Source: CAYRKQ01 sp964424985 (GTDB lineage: Bacteria > Patescibacteriota > Saccharimonadia > Saccharimonadales > UBA7683). From it: a DNA stretch of 64,000 nt. Under the pieces are notes generated by a model. That model worked only from the letters and a program-made list of their open reading frames with translations. It had not been told where the DNA came from and searched no databases. The stretch lies in NCBI GenBank assembly GCA_964424985.1, contig CAYRKQ010000002.1, positions 14,940 through 78,939 of the forward strand. Direction: 5' to 3'. The number at the start of each line of letters is the position of its first letter. Position 1 is the stretch's first letter. Below are positions 14,921 to 24,310 of this stretch, in pieces. A program made the position numbers and the translations under genes.

Positions 14921-17900
14921 TTATGCAACCTCTGCTTCTTCTAGATTTTTAGCACCGGTACCAACGGGGATCTTACGGCCAATGATGACATTTTCTTTCA
15001 AACCATAGAGGTGATCGACGCGACCACTGGTGGCAGCGTTGATTAAGACACGGGTGGTGTCTTGGAACGAGGCGGCTGAAAGGAAGCTATCTGACCAGGT
15101 TGAAACCTTAGCAATACCAAGGAGGAGTTGAGTGAATTCGATAGGTGTTTTGCCATCAGCAGCAAGCTTAGCGTTTTCTTCAACAACCGAGGCTTTGCTG
15201 ACAATATCACCAGTAACGAATAGGCTGTCGCCGCTGTCTTCAATTGAGACACGGCTGAACATCTGGCGAACAATAATTTCGAGATGCTGGTCAGCCAAGG
15301 CAACACCTTGCTGGGCAAACATACTTTGAATTTCATTGATGATGTAGCGCTGCGTGGCTTGTACACCCTTAAGGCGCATCAGGTCGTGCAGGTTCATAGA
15401 ACCGTTTGTAAGGCGATCGCCGCGAACCACGTGGTCGCCATCAGCTACCGTGAGGACTTTATAGCCGGGAATTTCGTATTTTACTGGCGTTGAATTATGA
15501 GCGGTGAGAACGGCCTTTTTGTCGTGATATTCTACCACGGCGTCAAATGGCGCTGTCAGCGGTCGCTGCCCATCTTTGTCGGCGGCCACCACGTCACCAG
15601 CCAGAACATCTTGCCCTTTCTTAAGAGCCGGTTTGCGGCCATCAAGTTCAAATGCTTCAATGCGGGCTTCGCTTGGAGTAATTTGCAAGACGTAATGATT
15701 GCCCTCTTCCCAAATGCTGACATCACCTTCGAGATCTGCCAAGAAGGCCTGACTCTTCGGCATGCGTGCCTCAAGAAGCTCCTCGACACGAGGAAGACCC
15801 TGGGTTACGTCATCGGCACTTGCCGCACCAGCGGTGTGCTTGGTACGCATAGTAAGCTGGGTACCCGGCTCACCCACCGATTGAGCAGCAATCACACCAA
15901 CCGGCTGGAAGGCTTTGACCACTTCGCCGTTGGCTTTGTCGACACCGTAACTCTTCGGGCTAATGCCACGTAGGTTTTGAGCAGTCAGGACGCTGCGGAT
16001 GACTACTTCGGGAATATCACTTTGGTTAATGGCTTCAGCGGCTTCTTCGGTAATAAGCTCGTCTGCCTTAACCAGTGTTTTACCATCAATTTTAATTGCT
16101 TTTGAGGCAAAGCGGCCTTGTACACGTGAACCAAGCTGCATGCCAACGGCTTCAGCTTCAGAACGGTAGACAATAAAGCCGGGATCTTCGCACTCATCTT
16201 CAACCGTAAACATATCTTGTGCCACATCAACCATACGACGGGTCAGGTAACCTGAGTCGGCCGTACGGAGGGCGGTGTCAATTAGACCCTTACGTGAACC
16301 ACGGGTATCAACGAAGTATTCAATTGGTGAAAGACCCTTTTTGTAGTTGCTTCGAATTGGGAGCTCAACTTCGCGACCAACAGCATCCACCACCAGACCC
16401 TTCATACCAGATACCTGTTTGATCTGAGAGGTGCTACCACGAGCACCAGAGATCATCGCGATAGAAATACCGGTATCAACGTTGTTGTAGGCTTCAACGA
16501 GCTTGGCCTGTGCCTCTTCGTCAACTTGTCGCCAGGTGTTCACTGTGAGGCGGTAACGTTCTTCTTCGCTGATAAGACCCTGTTCGTACTGGTCGGAAAT
16601 GGCGGAAGCTTTCACCTCACCACCATCGATGAGCTTGTCGAGACCTTCAAGGTCAATGTAGTCATCCATACCAGTTGAAATACCAGCAAAAGTCGCGTAG
16701 CTAAAGCCGAGGCGTTTTAATTCATCAGCAATTTCAGCCGTTTTCTCACTGCCGTACTTGGCAAAGACCTTACCCATGACACTGACTAACTTTTTCTTGG
16801 TCATGACATCATCTTGGAACGGAAAGTCCTCAGGCAGGATGCCATTAAAGAGCAGTCTACCGAGGGTGGTGGTAATGGTCTGCCCTCTAAAGTGAGTGCG
16901 GACGCGGCTTTGCAGCTTAATTTTATCTGCTTCCAGTGCCAAAATACCTTCGTCAAGATTCGAGATAGGCACGGCTTTATCAGTAGTCACGCCTGGTTTT
17001 TCGTAGGTGAGGTAGTAACAGCCCAGGACAATATCTTGCTCAATGTGCAAAATTGGTGTTCCATCGGCTGGCTTCAGAAGGTTCTTGCTAGCCTGCATTA
17101 AGTCGGCTGCTTCTTTTTGGGCAGCATCGGAAAGCGGTAAGTGAACTGCCATTTGGTCACCATCGAAGTCAGCGTTGAAACCTTTACACACAAGTGGGTG
17201 AAGTTGAATTGCCTTACCTTCAATAAGTTTTGGCTGGAAGGCTAACACTGAAAGACGGTGTAGTGTCGGCGCACGGTTAAGTAGTACGTACTTTCCTTGA
17301 ATGACTTCATCGAGCGCATCCCACACAATGCTTTCGCTTGCTTCAATCAAACGGGTAGCATTCTTGATGTTATGAGCGTATTCATGCTGCATCAACCAGC
17401 CAATGACGAATGGCTTGAAGAGCTCCAACGCCATGAGCTTTGGCAGCCCACACTGGTTAATAAGCAGTTCTGGACCAGAAACAATCACTGAACGTCCCGA
17501 GTAATCAACGCGCTTACCAAGAAGGTTTTGGCGGAAACGACCGTGTTTACCTTTAAGCATATCGCTGAGTGATTTCAGGCGACGACGGCCGCCGGTAGCA
17601 CTCACGGCGCGTCCGGAACGAGCGGCGGAGTTGTCAATTAAGGCGTCAACGGCCTCTTGCAACATACGTTGTTCGTTACGTCGAATGACTTCAGGAGCGT
17701 TAAGATCAACCAACTTTTTCAGTCGGTTGTTACGGTTAATAACCCGTCGGTACAGATCGTTCATGTCGCTGGTGGCAAAACGGCCACCAGTTAGCTGCAC
17801 CATCGGGCGCAGATCCGGAGGAATAACGGGTAGAATCGTCACACACATGCTGCCTGGTTCAATACCAGCTTGTTGCATGCTCTCTAGCACCTTCAGACGC

Positions 17901-18724
17901 TTCATGAGTTTCTTTTTGCGTTGGCCTTTGGCCGTTTCGGCTTCTTCGGTCAATTCTTCGGTTAGTTTTGTGAGGTCAATTTCGTCAAGCAGCTCTTTAA
18001 TAGCGTTGCCACCCATGCCAACGCGGACAATAGCGCGGTATGAATCGGGGAGGTTTCGGTAGTCAGTTTCGGAAATTAAACCACATTTTACTAAGCTATC
18101 GAGTTGCTGCTTCTTTTCAAGATACTCAGCAGTAACCTCGTCAATTTCTTTGGAGTGAGCTTCGGCAATCGCTTTTAGATCCGTGCCTTCTTTTTCGGCT
18201 TCAGCCTCGTAACGAGTCTTGATGGCTACTTTAGCGGCCTCAAGTTCAGCTTCAGCATCTTTATACAGTTGTGCCTTTTTCTCTTCATCAACCGCTACAA
18301 ACACGTACGAAGCAAAGTAGATAATTCGCTCCAGGTTTTTAACGGTGATGCCCAGCAGCAAGCCAATCGGGCTCGGTGTGCCACGAAGGAACCAAATGTG
18401 AGCAACTGGTGAAGCCAGGGTGATGTGCGCCATGCGTTCACGACGGACAATTGAGCGGGTAACCAGCTCACCTTTTTTATCAACGGCAGCTTCGCGTGAG
18501 CGAACGCCTTTGTATTTGGTGTCATGTGGATTAATATCTTTAACCGGGCCAAAGATTCGTTCGCAGAACAAGCCATCTCGCTCAGGCTTTTGGGTTCGGT
18601 AATTAATGGTTTCTGGTTTTGTAACCTCACCATAACTCCAGTCAAGAATATCTTTCGGGCTTGCTACGACCAGTTTTACTGCATCGAAATCAGTCATATT
18701 GATACCAGTTGAAGCGTGATTCAT
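14921..18724 (-). CDS. rpoC: RNA polymerase beta' subunit, without zinc-site cysteines
   Basis: The 1267-aa product contains the catalytic FNADFDGDQMAVHLPLSDAA near residue 515, the bridge-helix and trigger-loop regions (GVIAAQSVGEPGTQLTMRT), and a normal C-terminus. The N-terminal zinc-binding domain (about residues 62-90) reads FGPVKDINPHDTKYKGVRS and continues without any of its four cysteines. The second zinc site (about residues 909-928) reads SVLTAQNLRGISPKSYG where CxxxxxxCxxC is normal. The start overlaps the rpoB stop (TAATG) with AAGGAGG in place, so I keep this start over an ATG nine codons later. Confidence 0.98.
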   Translation of the reverse strand: MNHASTGINMTDFDAVKLVVASPKDILDWSYGEVTKPETINYRTQKPERDGLFCERIFGPVKDINPHDTKYKGVRSREAAVDKKGELVTRSIVRRERMAHITLASPVAHIWFLRGTPSPIGLLLGITVKNLERIIYFASYVFVAVDEEKKAQLYKDAEAELEAAKVAIKTRYEAEAEKEGTDLKAIAEAHSKEIDEVTAEYLEKKQQLDSLVKCGLISETDYRNLPDSYRAIVRVGMGGNAIKELLDEIDLTKLTEELTEEAETAKGQRKKKLMKRLKVLESMQQAGIEPGSMCVTILPVIPPDLRPMVQLTGGRFATSDMNDLYRRVINRNNRLKKLVDLNAPEVIRRNEQRMLQEAVDALIDNSAARSGRAVSATGGRRRLKSLSDMLKGKHGRFRQNLLGKRVDYSGRSVIVSGPELLINQCGLPKLMALELFKPFVIGWLMQHEYAHNIKNATRLIEASESIVWDALDEVIQGKYVLLNRAPTLHRLSVLAFQPKLIEGKAIQLHPLVCKGFNADFDGDQMAVHLPLSDAAQKEAADLMQASKNLLKPADGTPILHIEQDIVLGCYYLTYEKPGVTTDKAVPISNLDEGILALEADKIKLQSRVRTHFRGQTITTTLGRLLFNGILPEDFPFQDDVMTKKKLVSVMGKVFAKYGSEKTAEIADELKRLGFSYATFAGISTGMDDYIDLEGLDKLIDGGEVKASAISDQYEQGLISEEERYRLTVNTWRQVDEEAQAKLVEAYNNVDTGISIAMISGARGSTSQIKQVSGMKGLVVDAVGREVELPIRSNYKKGLSPIEYFVDTRGSRKGLIDTALRTADSGYLTRRMVDVAQDMFTVEDECEDPGFIVYRSEAEAVGMQLGSRVQGRFASKAIKIDGKTLVKADELITEEAAEAINQSDIPEVVIRSVLTAQNLRGISPKSYGVDKANGEVVKAFQPVGVIAAQSVGEPGTQLTMRTKHTAGAASADDVTQGLPRVEELLEARMPKSQAFLADLEGDVSIWEEGNHYVLQITPSEARIEAFELDGRKPALKKGQDVLAGDVVAADKDGQRPLTAPFDAVVEYHDKKAVLTAHNSTPVKYEIPGYKVLTVADGDHVVRGDRLTNGSMNLHDLMRLKGVQATQRYIINEIQSMFAQQGVALADQHLEIIVRQMFSRVSIEDSGDSLFVTGDIVSKASVVEENAKLAADGKTPIEFTQLLLGIAKVSTWSDSFLSAASFQDTTRVLINAATSGRVDHLYGLKENVIIGRKIPVGTGAKNLEEAEVA

Positions 18725-21700
18725 TATGCAGCCTCCTTTTCTTCTACATCTGTTGTCGTATCGTCATTGTCATCATTGTCGTCATTATCATCGGGAGTGG
18801 CAGCGTCACTTTCGTCAAGTACTTCAAATTCGCTGGCAACCATTTCTTCGGTCACGTCCATTGGTGTAACACCTTCAGCCACGATAGTTGCGGGATGAGA
18901 AGCTTCCTCGGCAATAGTGGCAGAAAGCACCTCTTCGGCATCAACTTCTTCAATACCGCCCTTTTCGTTGCTAATCAAATCAACTTTCAGGCTCAACCCC
19001 TGCAGTTCTTTTACCAGCACGTTGAAGCTTTCTGGAATCTTCGGACCAACAATTGGTTCTTGCTTAATAATGCTCTCATAAGCCTTTGAGCGTCCGTAGA
19101 CATCGTCAGACTTGAGTGTCAGCATTTCTTGCAAGGTGTTCGCAGCACCGTAGGCTTCCAGTGCCCAGACTTCCATCTCCCCAAAGCGCTGACCACCATT
19201 TTGCGCCTTACCACCAAGCGGCTGTTGGGTAACCATGGTGTATGGCCCAATCGAACGAGCGTGGATTTTATCGGCAACCATATGGTGCAGCTTAATAATG
19301 TGCATCATACCAACCGTGATGCGCTCTTTAAAGTACTCACCTGTTCGGCCGTCAATAAGCTGTTGCTTTCCATCTTCGGGGAGGCCGGCTTTTTTAAGCT
19401 CAGCCTTAATTGTATCAATGGTCACGCCATTAAAGGTCGGAGTGGTAACCTTGTAGCCAAGCGTATGCGCGGCCATACCAAGGTGGGTTTCAAACAGCTG
19501 GCCGATGTTCATACGACTCGGCACACCGAGTGGGTTAAGCAGAATGTCAATTGGTTGACCTTCTTCAGTAAACGGCATGTCTTCTTCGGGCACAATTCGG
19601 GCAATCACACCTTTGTTTCCGTGACGTCCGGCCAATTTATCACCAACGGCAATTTTGCGCATTTGAGCCACGAAGACTTGAATTTGCATAATAACGCCAG
19701 CTTTAAGGTCGTGGCCGTTTTCTCGTGAGAAGACTTTGACGCCAACGACTTTACCGTGCTTACCATTGCTCATGCGCTGCGAGGTATCGCGAACATCTTT
19801 GGCTTTTTCACCAAAGATGGCGCGCAGTAAGCGTTCTTCGCTAGAAAGTTCTTGCTCACCTTTAGGTGTAATTTTACCAACCAAAATGTCGCCAGCTTTT
19901 ACTTCAGCGCCAATAGTGACAATACCATTTTCATCAAGATGTCGCAGCGATTCTTCAGAGACGTTTGGAATATCACGGGTGACAATTTCAGGCCCCAATT
20001 TAGTTTCACGTACCTCAACCATGTAGTCACTAATGTGTACACTAGTGAGTTCGTCATCTTCAACCAAACGGCGAGAAATAACAATCGAATCTTCAAAGTT
20101 ATAGCCACTCCAGGGCATGAAAGCCACTAGAAGGTCTTTTCCAAGTGCTAGCTCACCATTTTGAATACTCATGCCTTCTACCAGTACATCACCGGCTTTG
20201 ACCGTGTCTCCCGTTGAAACTAGTACTTTTTGGTTCATGCTGGAACCTTCGTTCGTACGAACAAAGTGCTGCAGTTGATACTTCTTGGTTTCTTTGGCAT
20301 ATTTAACCGCTACTTCGCCAGCATCAGCCTTGGTGACCGTTCCTGCGCCTTCAGCGTAAATAACTTGACCACTGTTTTTAGCAACGATCGCTTCTGTTCC
20401 GGTACCAACAATTGGTGATTGGGTTTTAATAAGTGGCACGGCTTGCTTTTGTTGGTTCGAGGCAATCAGTGCACGACCAACGGCATCTTTTTCGGCAAAC
20501 GGAATCAGCGAGGCCGTAGAACCCAAAATTTGGTTACGAGCCGCGTCCATATGTGTTACCAGCTCAGCATCCACTTCTTCAGCTTGCAGTTTGACCCGGG
20601 CTGAAACACGCTCGACAGCAAAAGTATTATCTTTATTCAGCGGTGTACCAGCAGAGGCAATCACGGCCTTCTTTTCTTCATCGGCATCAAGATAGATAAT
20701 GTCTTTAGTAATTTTGCCATTTTTGACAATTTTGTATGGTGATTCAATAAAACCGTAGTCATTAACACGGGCGTGTGAACCAAGGTTCAGTACCAAACCA
20801 ATGTTGGCACCTTCTGGTGTTTCCACCGTACAAAGACGGCCATAATGGGTAGCGTGGGCATCACGAACCTCAAAACCAGCACGCTCTCTTGAAAGACCAC
20901 CAGGACCCATTGAACTCAGGCGTCGTTTGTGAGCCAGCTCAGAAAGTGGGTTGGTTTGATCCATAAACTGCGAAAGCTGTGAGCTGGCAAAAAACTCGCG
21001 AACGGCGGCCACGATAGGGCGGGCGTTGATAAGCTGCGCCGGCGTAACCGTTTCGATTTCGCTCATGCTCATACGGTCTTTAGCATTGCGCTCCATTCTC
21101 AGCAGACCAATGCGGAATTGACGCTGTACGAGTTCGCCAACAAGTTTAATGCGGCGGTTAGCAAGGCTATCAATATCGTCTGGTGCATCTTGTGTATTAT
21201 TAAGACGAATAAGTTCTTTAATAATTGCTACCAAATCATCAAGACGCATGACACGATTTTTGGCAGTGTTTGCCACATCAAGTTCCAGACGTTTGTTCAT
21301 TTTGTAGCGACCCACGCGGCTGATATCAAACCTCTTATAGTTAAAGAAGGTGTTTTCAATCAGGCTTTTGGCGTTATCAACCGTCGCTAAATCACCAGGG
21401 CGAATGCGGCGGTAGACTTCAATAAGCGCGTCGTTTGTACCTTTGCTTGGATCCTTTTCAATGGTGGCATCAATATGCTTGACGTCACCAGTGTCAACGT
21501 CTTTGAAAAGTTCTTGCAGCTGCGCATTTTGACCATAGCCAAGGGCTCTGAGCAGTGTGGTGACAGGAATTTTACGCTTACGGTCAATCTTAACGTAGAT
21601 TGCACCGTTAGCTGCAGTTTCAAACTCTAACCAGGCGCCACGGCCGGGAATCAGTTTGGCACCGTACAGGTTGCGTCCACCGCTGGTGGCAGCCGTAAAA

Positions 21701-22131
21701 AATACGCCTGGTGAGCGTATTAATTGGCTGACGACGACACGTTCTGCACCGTTAATCACAAAAGTACCGCGGCTTGTCATCCACGGATAGTCACCCATAT
21801 AAATTTCTTGTTCTTTGACTTCACCAGTCACTTTGTTGGTAAGTTCAATCGTGACGTACAGTGGAGCATCAAAACTGACGTTGTTCTCGCGAGCATCACG
21901 CTCAGTGATTTTCGGATCTTTAAAATGATACTGTTTGAACCGTAGTTCTAGTTTTTGACCAGTGTAGTCTTCTACTGGGTTAATTTCCGCGAAGATCTCG
22001 CCGAGACCCTCTTGGACAAAGTTTGTGAAAGATTTGAGCTGGTGCTCAATTAAGTTTGGAAGTGCCAAGTCATCATCATCGCTCGTGAATGAAATGCGCA
22101 TTGGGCGCTTTTTAAGATCTGTCTTAGCCAT
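18724..22131 (-). CDS. rpoB: RNA polymerase beta subunit
   Basis: The 1135-aa product starts MAKTDLKKRPMRISFTSDDD. An AAGGAG site precedes this ATG, so the reading frame beginning 15 codons upstream is not used. Conserved blocks include the rifampicin region (SSQLSQFMDQTNPLSELAHK and the RRLSSMGPGGLSRERAGFEV segment) and GVPSRMNIGQLFETHLG. The C-terminus carries an acidic tail with three DDN units (18727-18830) beyond the usual end. It is co-transcribed with rpoC. Confidence 0.98.
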   Translation of the reverse strand: MAKTDLKKRPMRISFTSDDDDLALPNLIEHQLKSFTNFVQEGLGEIFAEINPVEDYTGQKLELRFKQYHFKDPKITERDARENNVSFDAPLYVTIELTNKVTGEVKEQEIYMGDYPWMTSRGTFVINGAERVVVSQLIRSPGVFFTAATSGGRNLYGAKLIPGRGAWLEFETAANGAIYVKIDRKRKIPVTTLLRALGYGQNAQLQELFKDVDTGDVKHIDATIEKDPSKGTNDALIEVYRRIRPGDLATVDNAKSLIENTFFNYKRFDISRVGRYKMNKRLELDVANTAKNRVMRLDDLVAIIKELIRLNNTQDAPDDIDSLANRRIKLVGELVQRQFRIGLLRMERNAKDRMSMSEIETVTPAQLINARPIVAAVREFFASSQLSQFMDQTNPLSELAHKRRLSSMGPGGLSRERAGFEVRDAHATHYGRLCTVETPEGANIGLVLNLGSHARVNDYGFIESPYKIVKNGKITKDIIYLDADEEKKAVIASAGTPLNKDNTFAVERVSARVKLQAEEVDAELVTHMDAARNQILGSTASLIPFAEKDAVGRALIASNQQKQAVPLIKTQSPIVGTGTEAIVAKNSGQVIYAEGAGTVTKADAGEVAVKYAKETKKYQLQHFVRTNEGSSMNQKVLVSTGDTVKAGDVLVEGMSIQNGELALGKDLLVAFMPWSGYNFEDSIVISRRLVEDDELTSVHISDYMVEVRETKLGPEIVTRDIPNVSEESLRHLDENGIVTIGAEVKAGDILVGKITPKGEQELSSEERLLRAIFGEKAKDVRDTSQRMSNGKHGKVVGVKVFSRENGHDLKAGVIMQIQVFVAQMRKIAVGDKLAGRHGNKGVIARIVPEEDMPFTEEGQPIDILLNPLGVPSRMNIGQLFETHLGMAAHTLGYKVTTPTFNGVTIDTIKAELKKAGLPEDGKQQLIDGRTGEYFKERITVGMMHIIKLHHMVADKIHARSIGPYTMVTQQPLGGKAQNGGQRFGEMEVWALEAYGAANTLQEMLTLKSDDVYGRSKAYESIIKQEPIVGPKIPESFNVLVKELQGLSLKVDLISNEKGGIEEVDAEEVLSATIAEEASHPATIVAEGVTPMDVTEEMVASEFEVLDESDAATPDDNDDNDDNDDTTTDVEEKEAA

Positions 22132-22245
22132 AGGCAGATACTGCTCCTTATAGAACTTCGCCGTAGTTACATGCATGCAAAATGCAACTCGTGCTCAGTA
22201 GTTAAATTGTTTGAACAAACTCGAAGTGACCCTAAGCTCGCATTG

Positions 22246-22276
22246 TGATTTGCTTTACTGCAGTTGAAGCAAATCA
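22246..22276 (-). promoter_or_regulatory. Perfect hairpin in the rpoB leader
   Basis: TGATTTGCTT (22246-22255) and AAGCAAATCA (22267-22276) form a 10-bp stem with an 11-base loop that holds ACTGCAGT. It lies in the 199 bases between clpP and rpoB. No U-tract follows, so it is not a simple terminator; it may be a processing or regulatory site. Confidence 0.5.
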
Positions 22277-22330
22277 GGCTTACACTACCTCTTGCAATAC
22301 ATTGTGAGGCAATCTATCCAGTAAGTCAAG

Positions 22331-22915
22331 TTATTTGATTGGTTTTGTGATAATCCTGTCGACAAGGCCGTACTTCACCGATTCTTCGGCAGTCATCCAG
22401 AAGTCGCGTTCCATGTCGTGGTGAATTTTCTCGTGTTTTTGACCGGTATTTTTGGCCATAATATCTTCAAGAAGTCGTTTAATTCTGAGAGATTCTTTCA
22501 AGTCAATTTCTTGATCGGTAACTTTACCTCGTGTACCACTAGATGGCTGGTGGATCATCATGGTGGCGTTGGGCAGTATAAAGCGCTTACCTTTGGTGCC
22601 GGAGCTGAGTAAAAACGCCGCAGCGGAAGCCTGCACGCCAATACCAAACGTCTGTATGTCATTAGAGAGGTATTGCATGGTGTCATAAATTGCCAGCGCG
22701 TCGTAGACATGACCACCAGGGCTGTTGATGTACATGTAAATATCTTTCTTGGCATCTTCACTTTGCAAAAACAAAAGCTGCGCCACAATCAAGCCGGCCG
22801 TGTGCTCATTTACTTCGTCATGCAAAAAAATGATGCGGTCACGCAGAAGACGGCTATAGATATCAAAGGCACGTTCTCCCTGGCCAGACGGTTCAATAAC
22901 AGTTGGAACTAACAT
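22331..22915 (-). CDS. clpP: ATP-dependent Clp protease, proteolytic subunit
   Basis: The 194-aa product has the S14 serine protease triad: Ser in GVQASAAAFLLSSG, His in MMIHQPSSGTRG, and Asp further on. It forms the tetradecameric chamber used with ClpC (40855-43362), since no clpX is visible here. It has its own promoter and operator (CIRCE) and a start six bases after the -10. Confidence 0.97.
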   Translation of the reverse strand: MLVPTVIEPSGQGERAFDIYSRLLRDRIIFLHDEVNEHTAGLIVAQLLFLQSEDAKKDIYMYINSPGGHVYDALAIYDTMQYLSNDIQTFGIGVQASAAAFLLSSGTKGKRFILPNATMMIHQPSSGTRGKVTDQEIDLKESLRIKRLLEDIMAKNTGQKHEKIHHDMERDFWMTAEESVKYGLVDRIITKPIK

Positions 22916-22921
22916 AATTTC

Positions 22922-22950
22922 ATACTAGCAATTTAGCACTCAACAGTCAA
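22922..22950 (-). promoter_or_regulatory. Promoter of clpP (leaderless)
   Basis: TTGACT (22950-22945) and TAGTAT (22927-22922) are 17 bases apart with TGC before the -10. The -10 ends six bases before the clpP ATG. The -35 lies inside the CIRCE operator, so repressor binding would exclude polymerase. Confidence 0.7.
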
Positions 22951-22959
22951 GACTGCTAA
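22933..22959. promoter_or_regulatory. CIRCE operator upstream of clpP
   Basis: TTAGCACTC, nine bases, then GACTGCTAA. The consensus is TTAGCACTC-N9-GAGTGCTAA, so there is one mismatch in the right arm. The same variant arm is found at clpC. CIRCE is the binding site of the heat-shock repressor HrcA; hrcA is not in the window. The operator overlaps the tig stop codon. Confidence 0.85.
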
Positions 22960-24236
22960 CTTGTTGCGGTTGAGTAGAGGTAATCAACCGTCTTTTCAGT
23001 GAGCATACGAGAAAGGACTTCACGTTGCATTTCTGGCTTGGAAAAGTCTCCAGCCTGTTGCTGATACTGGGCTTGGTATTGGGCAATTCGCTCTTTCAGC
23101 TCAGCTTCATTTACCGTCAGTTTTTCTTTTTCAGCAATCTCCGCTAATACCATACCCACTGACACACGGCGCTCAGCTTGCGGCTTCAGCGCTTTTTCGC
23201 GCCAATCGTCTTCATCTTTATAGTTTTCTTGCTTGATGTATTCTGGCAAAGTGATGCCTCTGTAGGTGAGGTTTTGACGCATGTCTTGTTCAAGACTTTC
23301 TATCTGATCGGCAATTAAAATCTGCGGTAGTACCATTTTAGATTTCTTGACAAGCTCTTCAACAATTTCATCTTTAATTTTGTTCTCGGCTTCCGTTGTC
23401 TTCTGCTGGGTAAGCTGTGCTTTAATATCTTTCTTTAACTCTGCAAGCGTTTTAAATGGTCCAACAGTGGCCGCAAAAGCATCATCAGCCTTTGGCAGCA
23501 CAACTGCTTTTACCTCTTTAACCGTCGTCTTGAAAGTGATTTTTGTACCAGCCAAGTTTTTGGCGTGGTAATCTTTAGGGAAGCTTAACTTAAGATCTTT
23601 CTTGTCGCCTTTTTTAACGCCTACCAGACCTTCTTCAAAGCCTGGGATGAAGGTATTGCTCCCAAGTACTAACGGGTAATCTTTGCCGCTAGCACCAGCC
23701 ACCGCAGCGCCTTTGGCGTCAACGCCTTCAAAATCAATCCAGACTTCGTCATCATTCTTGGCGGCTCGATCAACTGGTTCTTTGGTGGCTACCCGTGTTC
23801 GTAGGTTGTCTATAACCTCTGTGACCTCTTTCTCTGCAACGGTAATTTTCGGTTTCGTTTTCTTAATTTTACTGTAATCACCTAGCTTTATTTCTGGCAT
23901 GATTTCAAACGCAGCCTTAAACTCCATTTCGGTAAACGGTACAAATTTCAGCACATCAATTTGTGGTGAATTAAGTGGTTTCAGATCTTCCTTAATTGCA
24001 GCTTGGCGATAAAAGGTTTCAATGGCTTCTTGCAAGAATTCCGATTGAAATTGGCCTTGGTCAACATTCTTCTCAACCACTGAAAGTGGTGCCTTGCCTG
24101 GTCGAAACCCAGCAATTTTAAGCTTGCCAGCAAAATGCCCCAGCACGTGATTCTTTAGTTTTTCTAACTGTTCCGCATCCGCTGAGATTACAAGCTCAAC
24201 TTCAGTCTCTGATTTATTGGTTCGTTTTACATTCAT
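22956..24236 (-). CDS. tig: Trigger factor
   Basis: The 426-aa product starts MNVKRTNKSETEVELVISAD. The ribosome-docking signature GFRPGKAPLSVVEKN is near residue 46, followed by the PPIase-type domain (DDEVWIDFEGVDAKG, LGSNTFIPGFEEGLVGVKKG) and the helical chaperone domain. It binds nascent chains at uL23. A TTG three codons upstream could also start it; I prefer the ATG at 24236. Confidence 0.93.
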   Translation of the reverse strand: MNVKRTNKSETEVELVISADAEQLEKLKNHVLGHFAGKLKIAGFRPGKAPLSVVEKNVDQGQFQSEFLQEAIETFYRQAAIKEDLKPLNSPQIDVLKFVPFTEMEFKAAFEIMPEIKLGDYSKIKKTKPKITVAEKEVTEVIDNLRTRVATKEPVDRAAKNDDEVWIDFEGVDAKGAAVAGASGKDYPLVLGSNTFIPGFEEGLVGVKKGDKKDLKLSFPKDYHAKNLAGTKITFKTTVKEVKAVVLPKADDAFAATVGPFKTLAELKKDIKAQLTQQKTTEAENKIKDEIVEELVKKSKMVLPQILIADQIESLEQDMRQNLTYRGITLPEYIKQENYKDEDDWREKALKPQAERRVSVGMVLAEIAEKEKLTVNEAELKERIAQYQAQYQQQAGDFSKPEMQREVLSRMLTEKTVDYLYSTATS

Positions 24237-24310
24237 AAGATGCAATTATCTCACATCAGATGAAAAAAGTGAACCGCTGACAAGGATAATCCTTGTAAGC
24301 GGAAGGAAGG

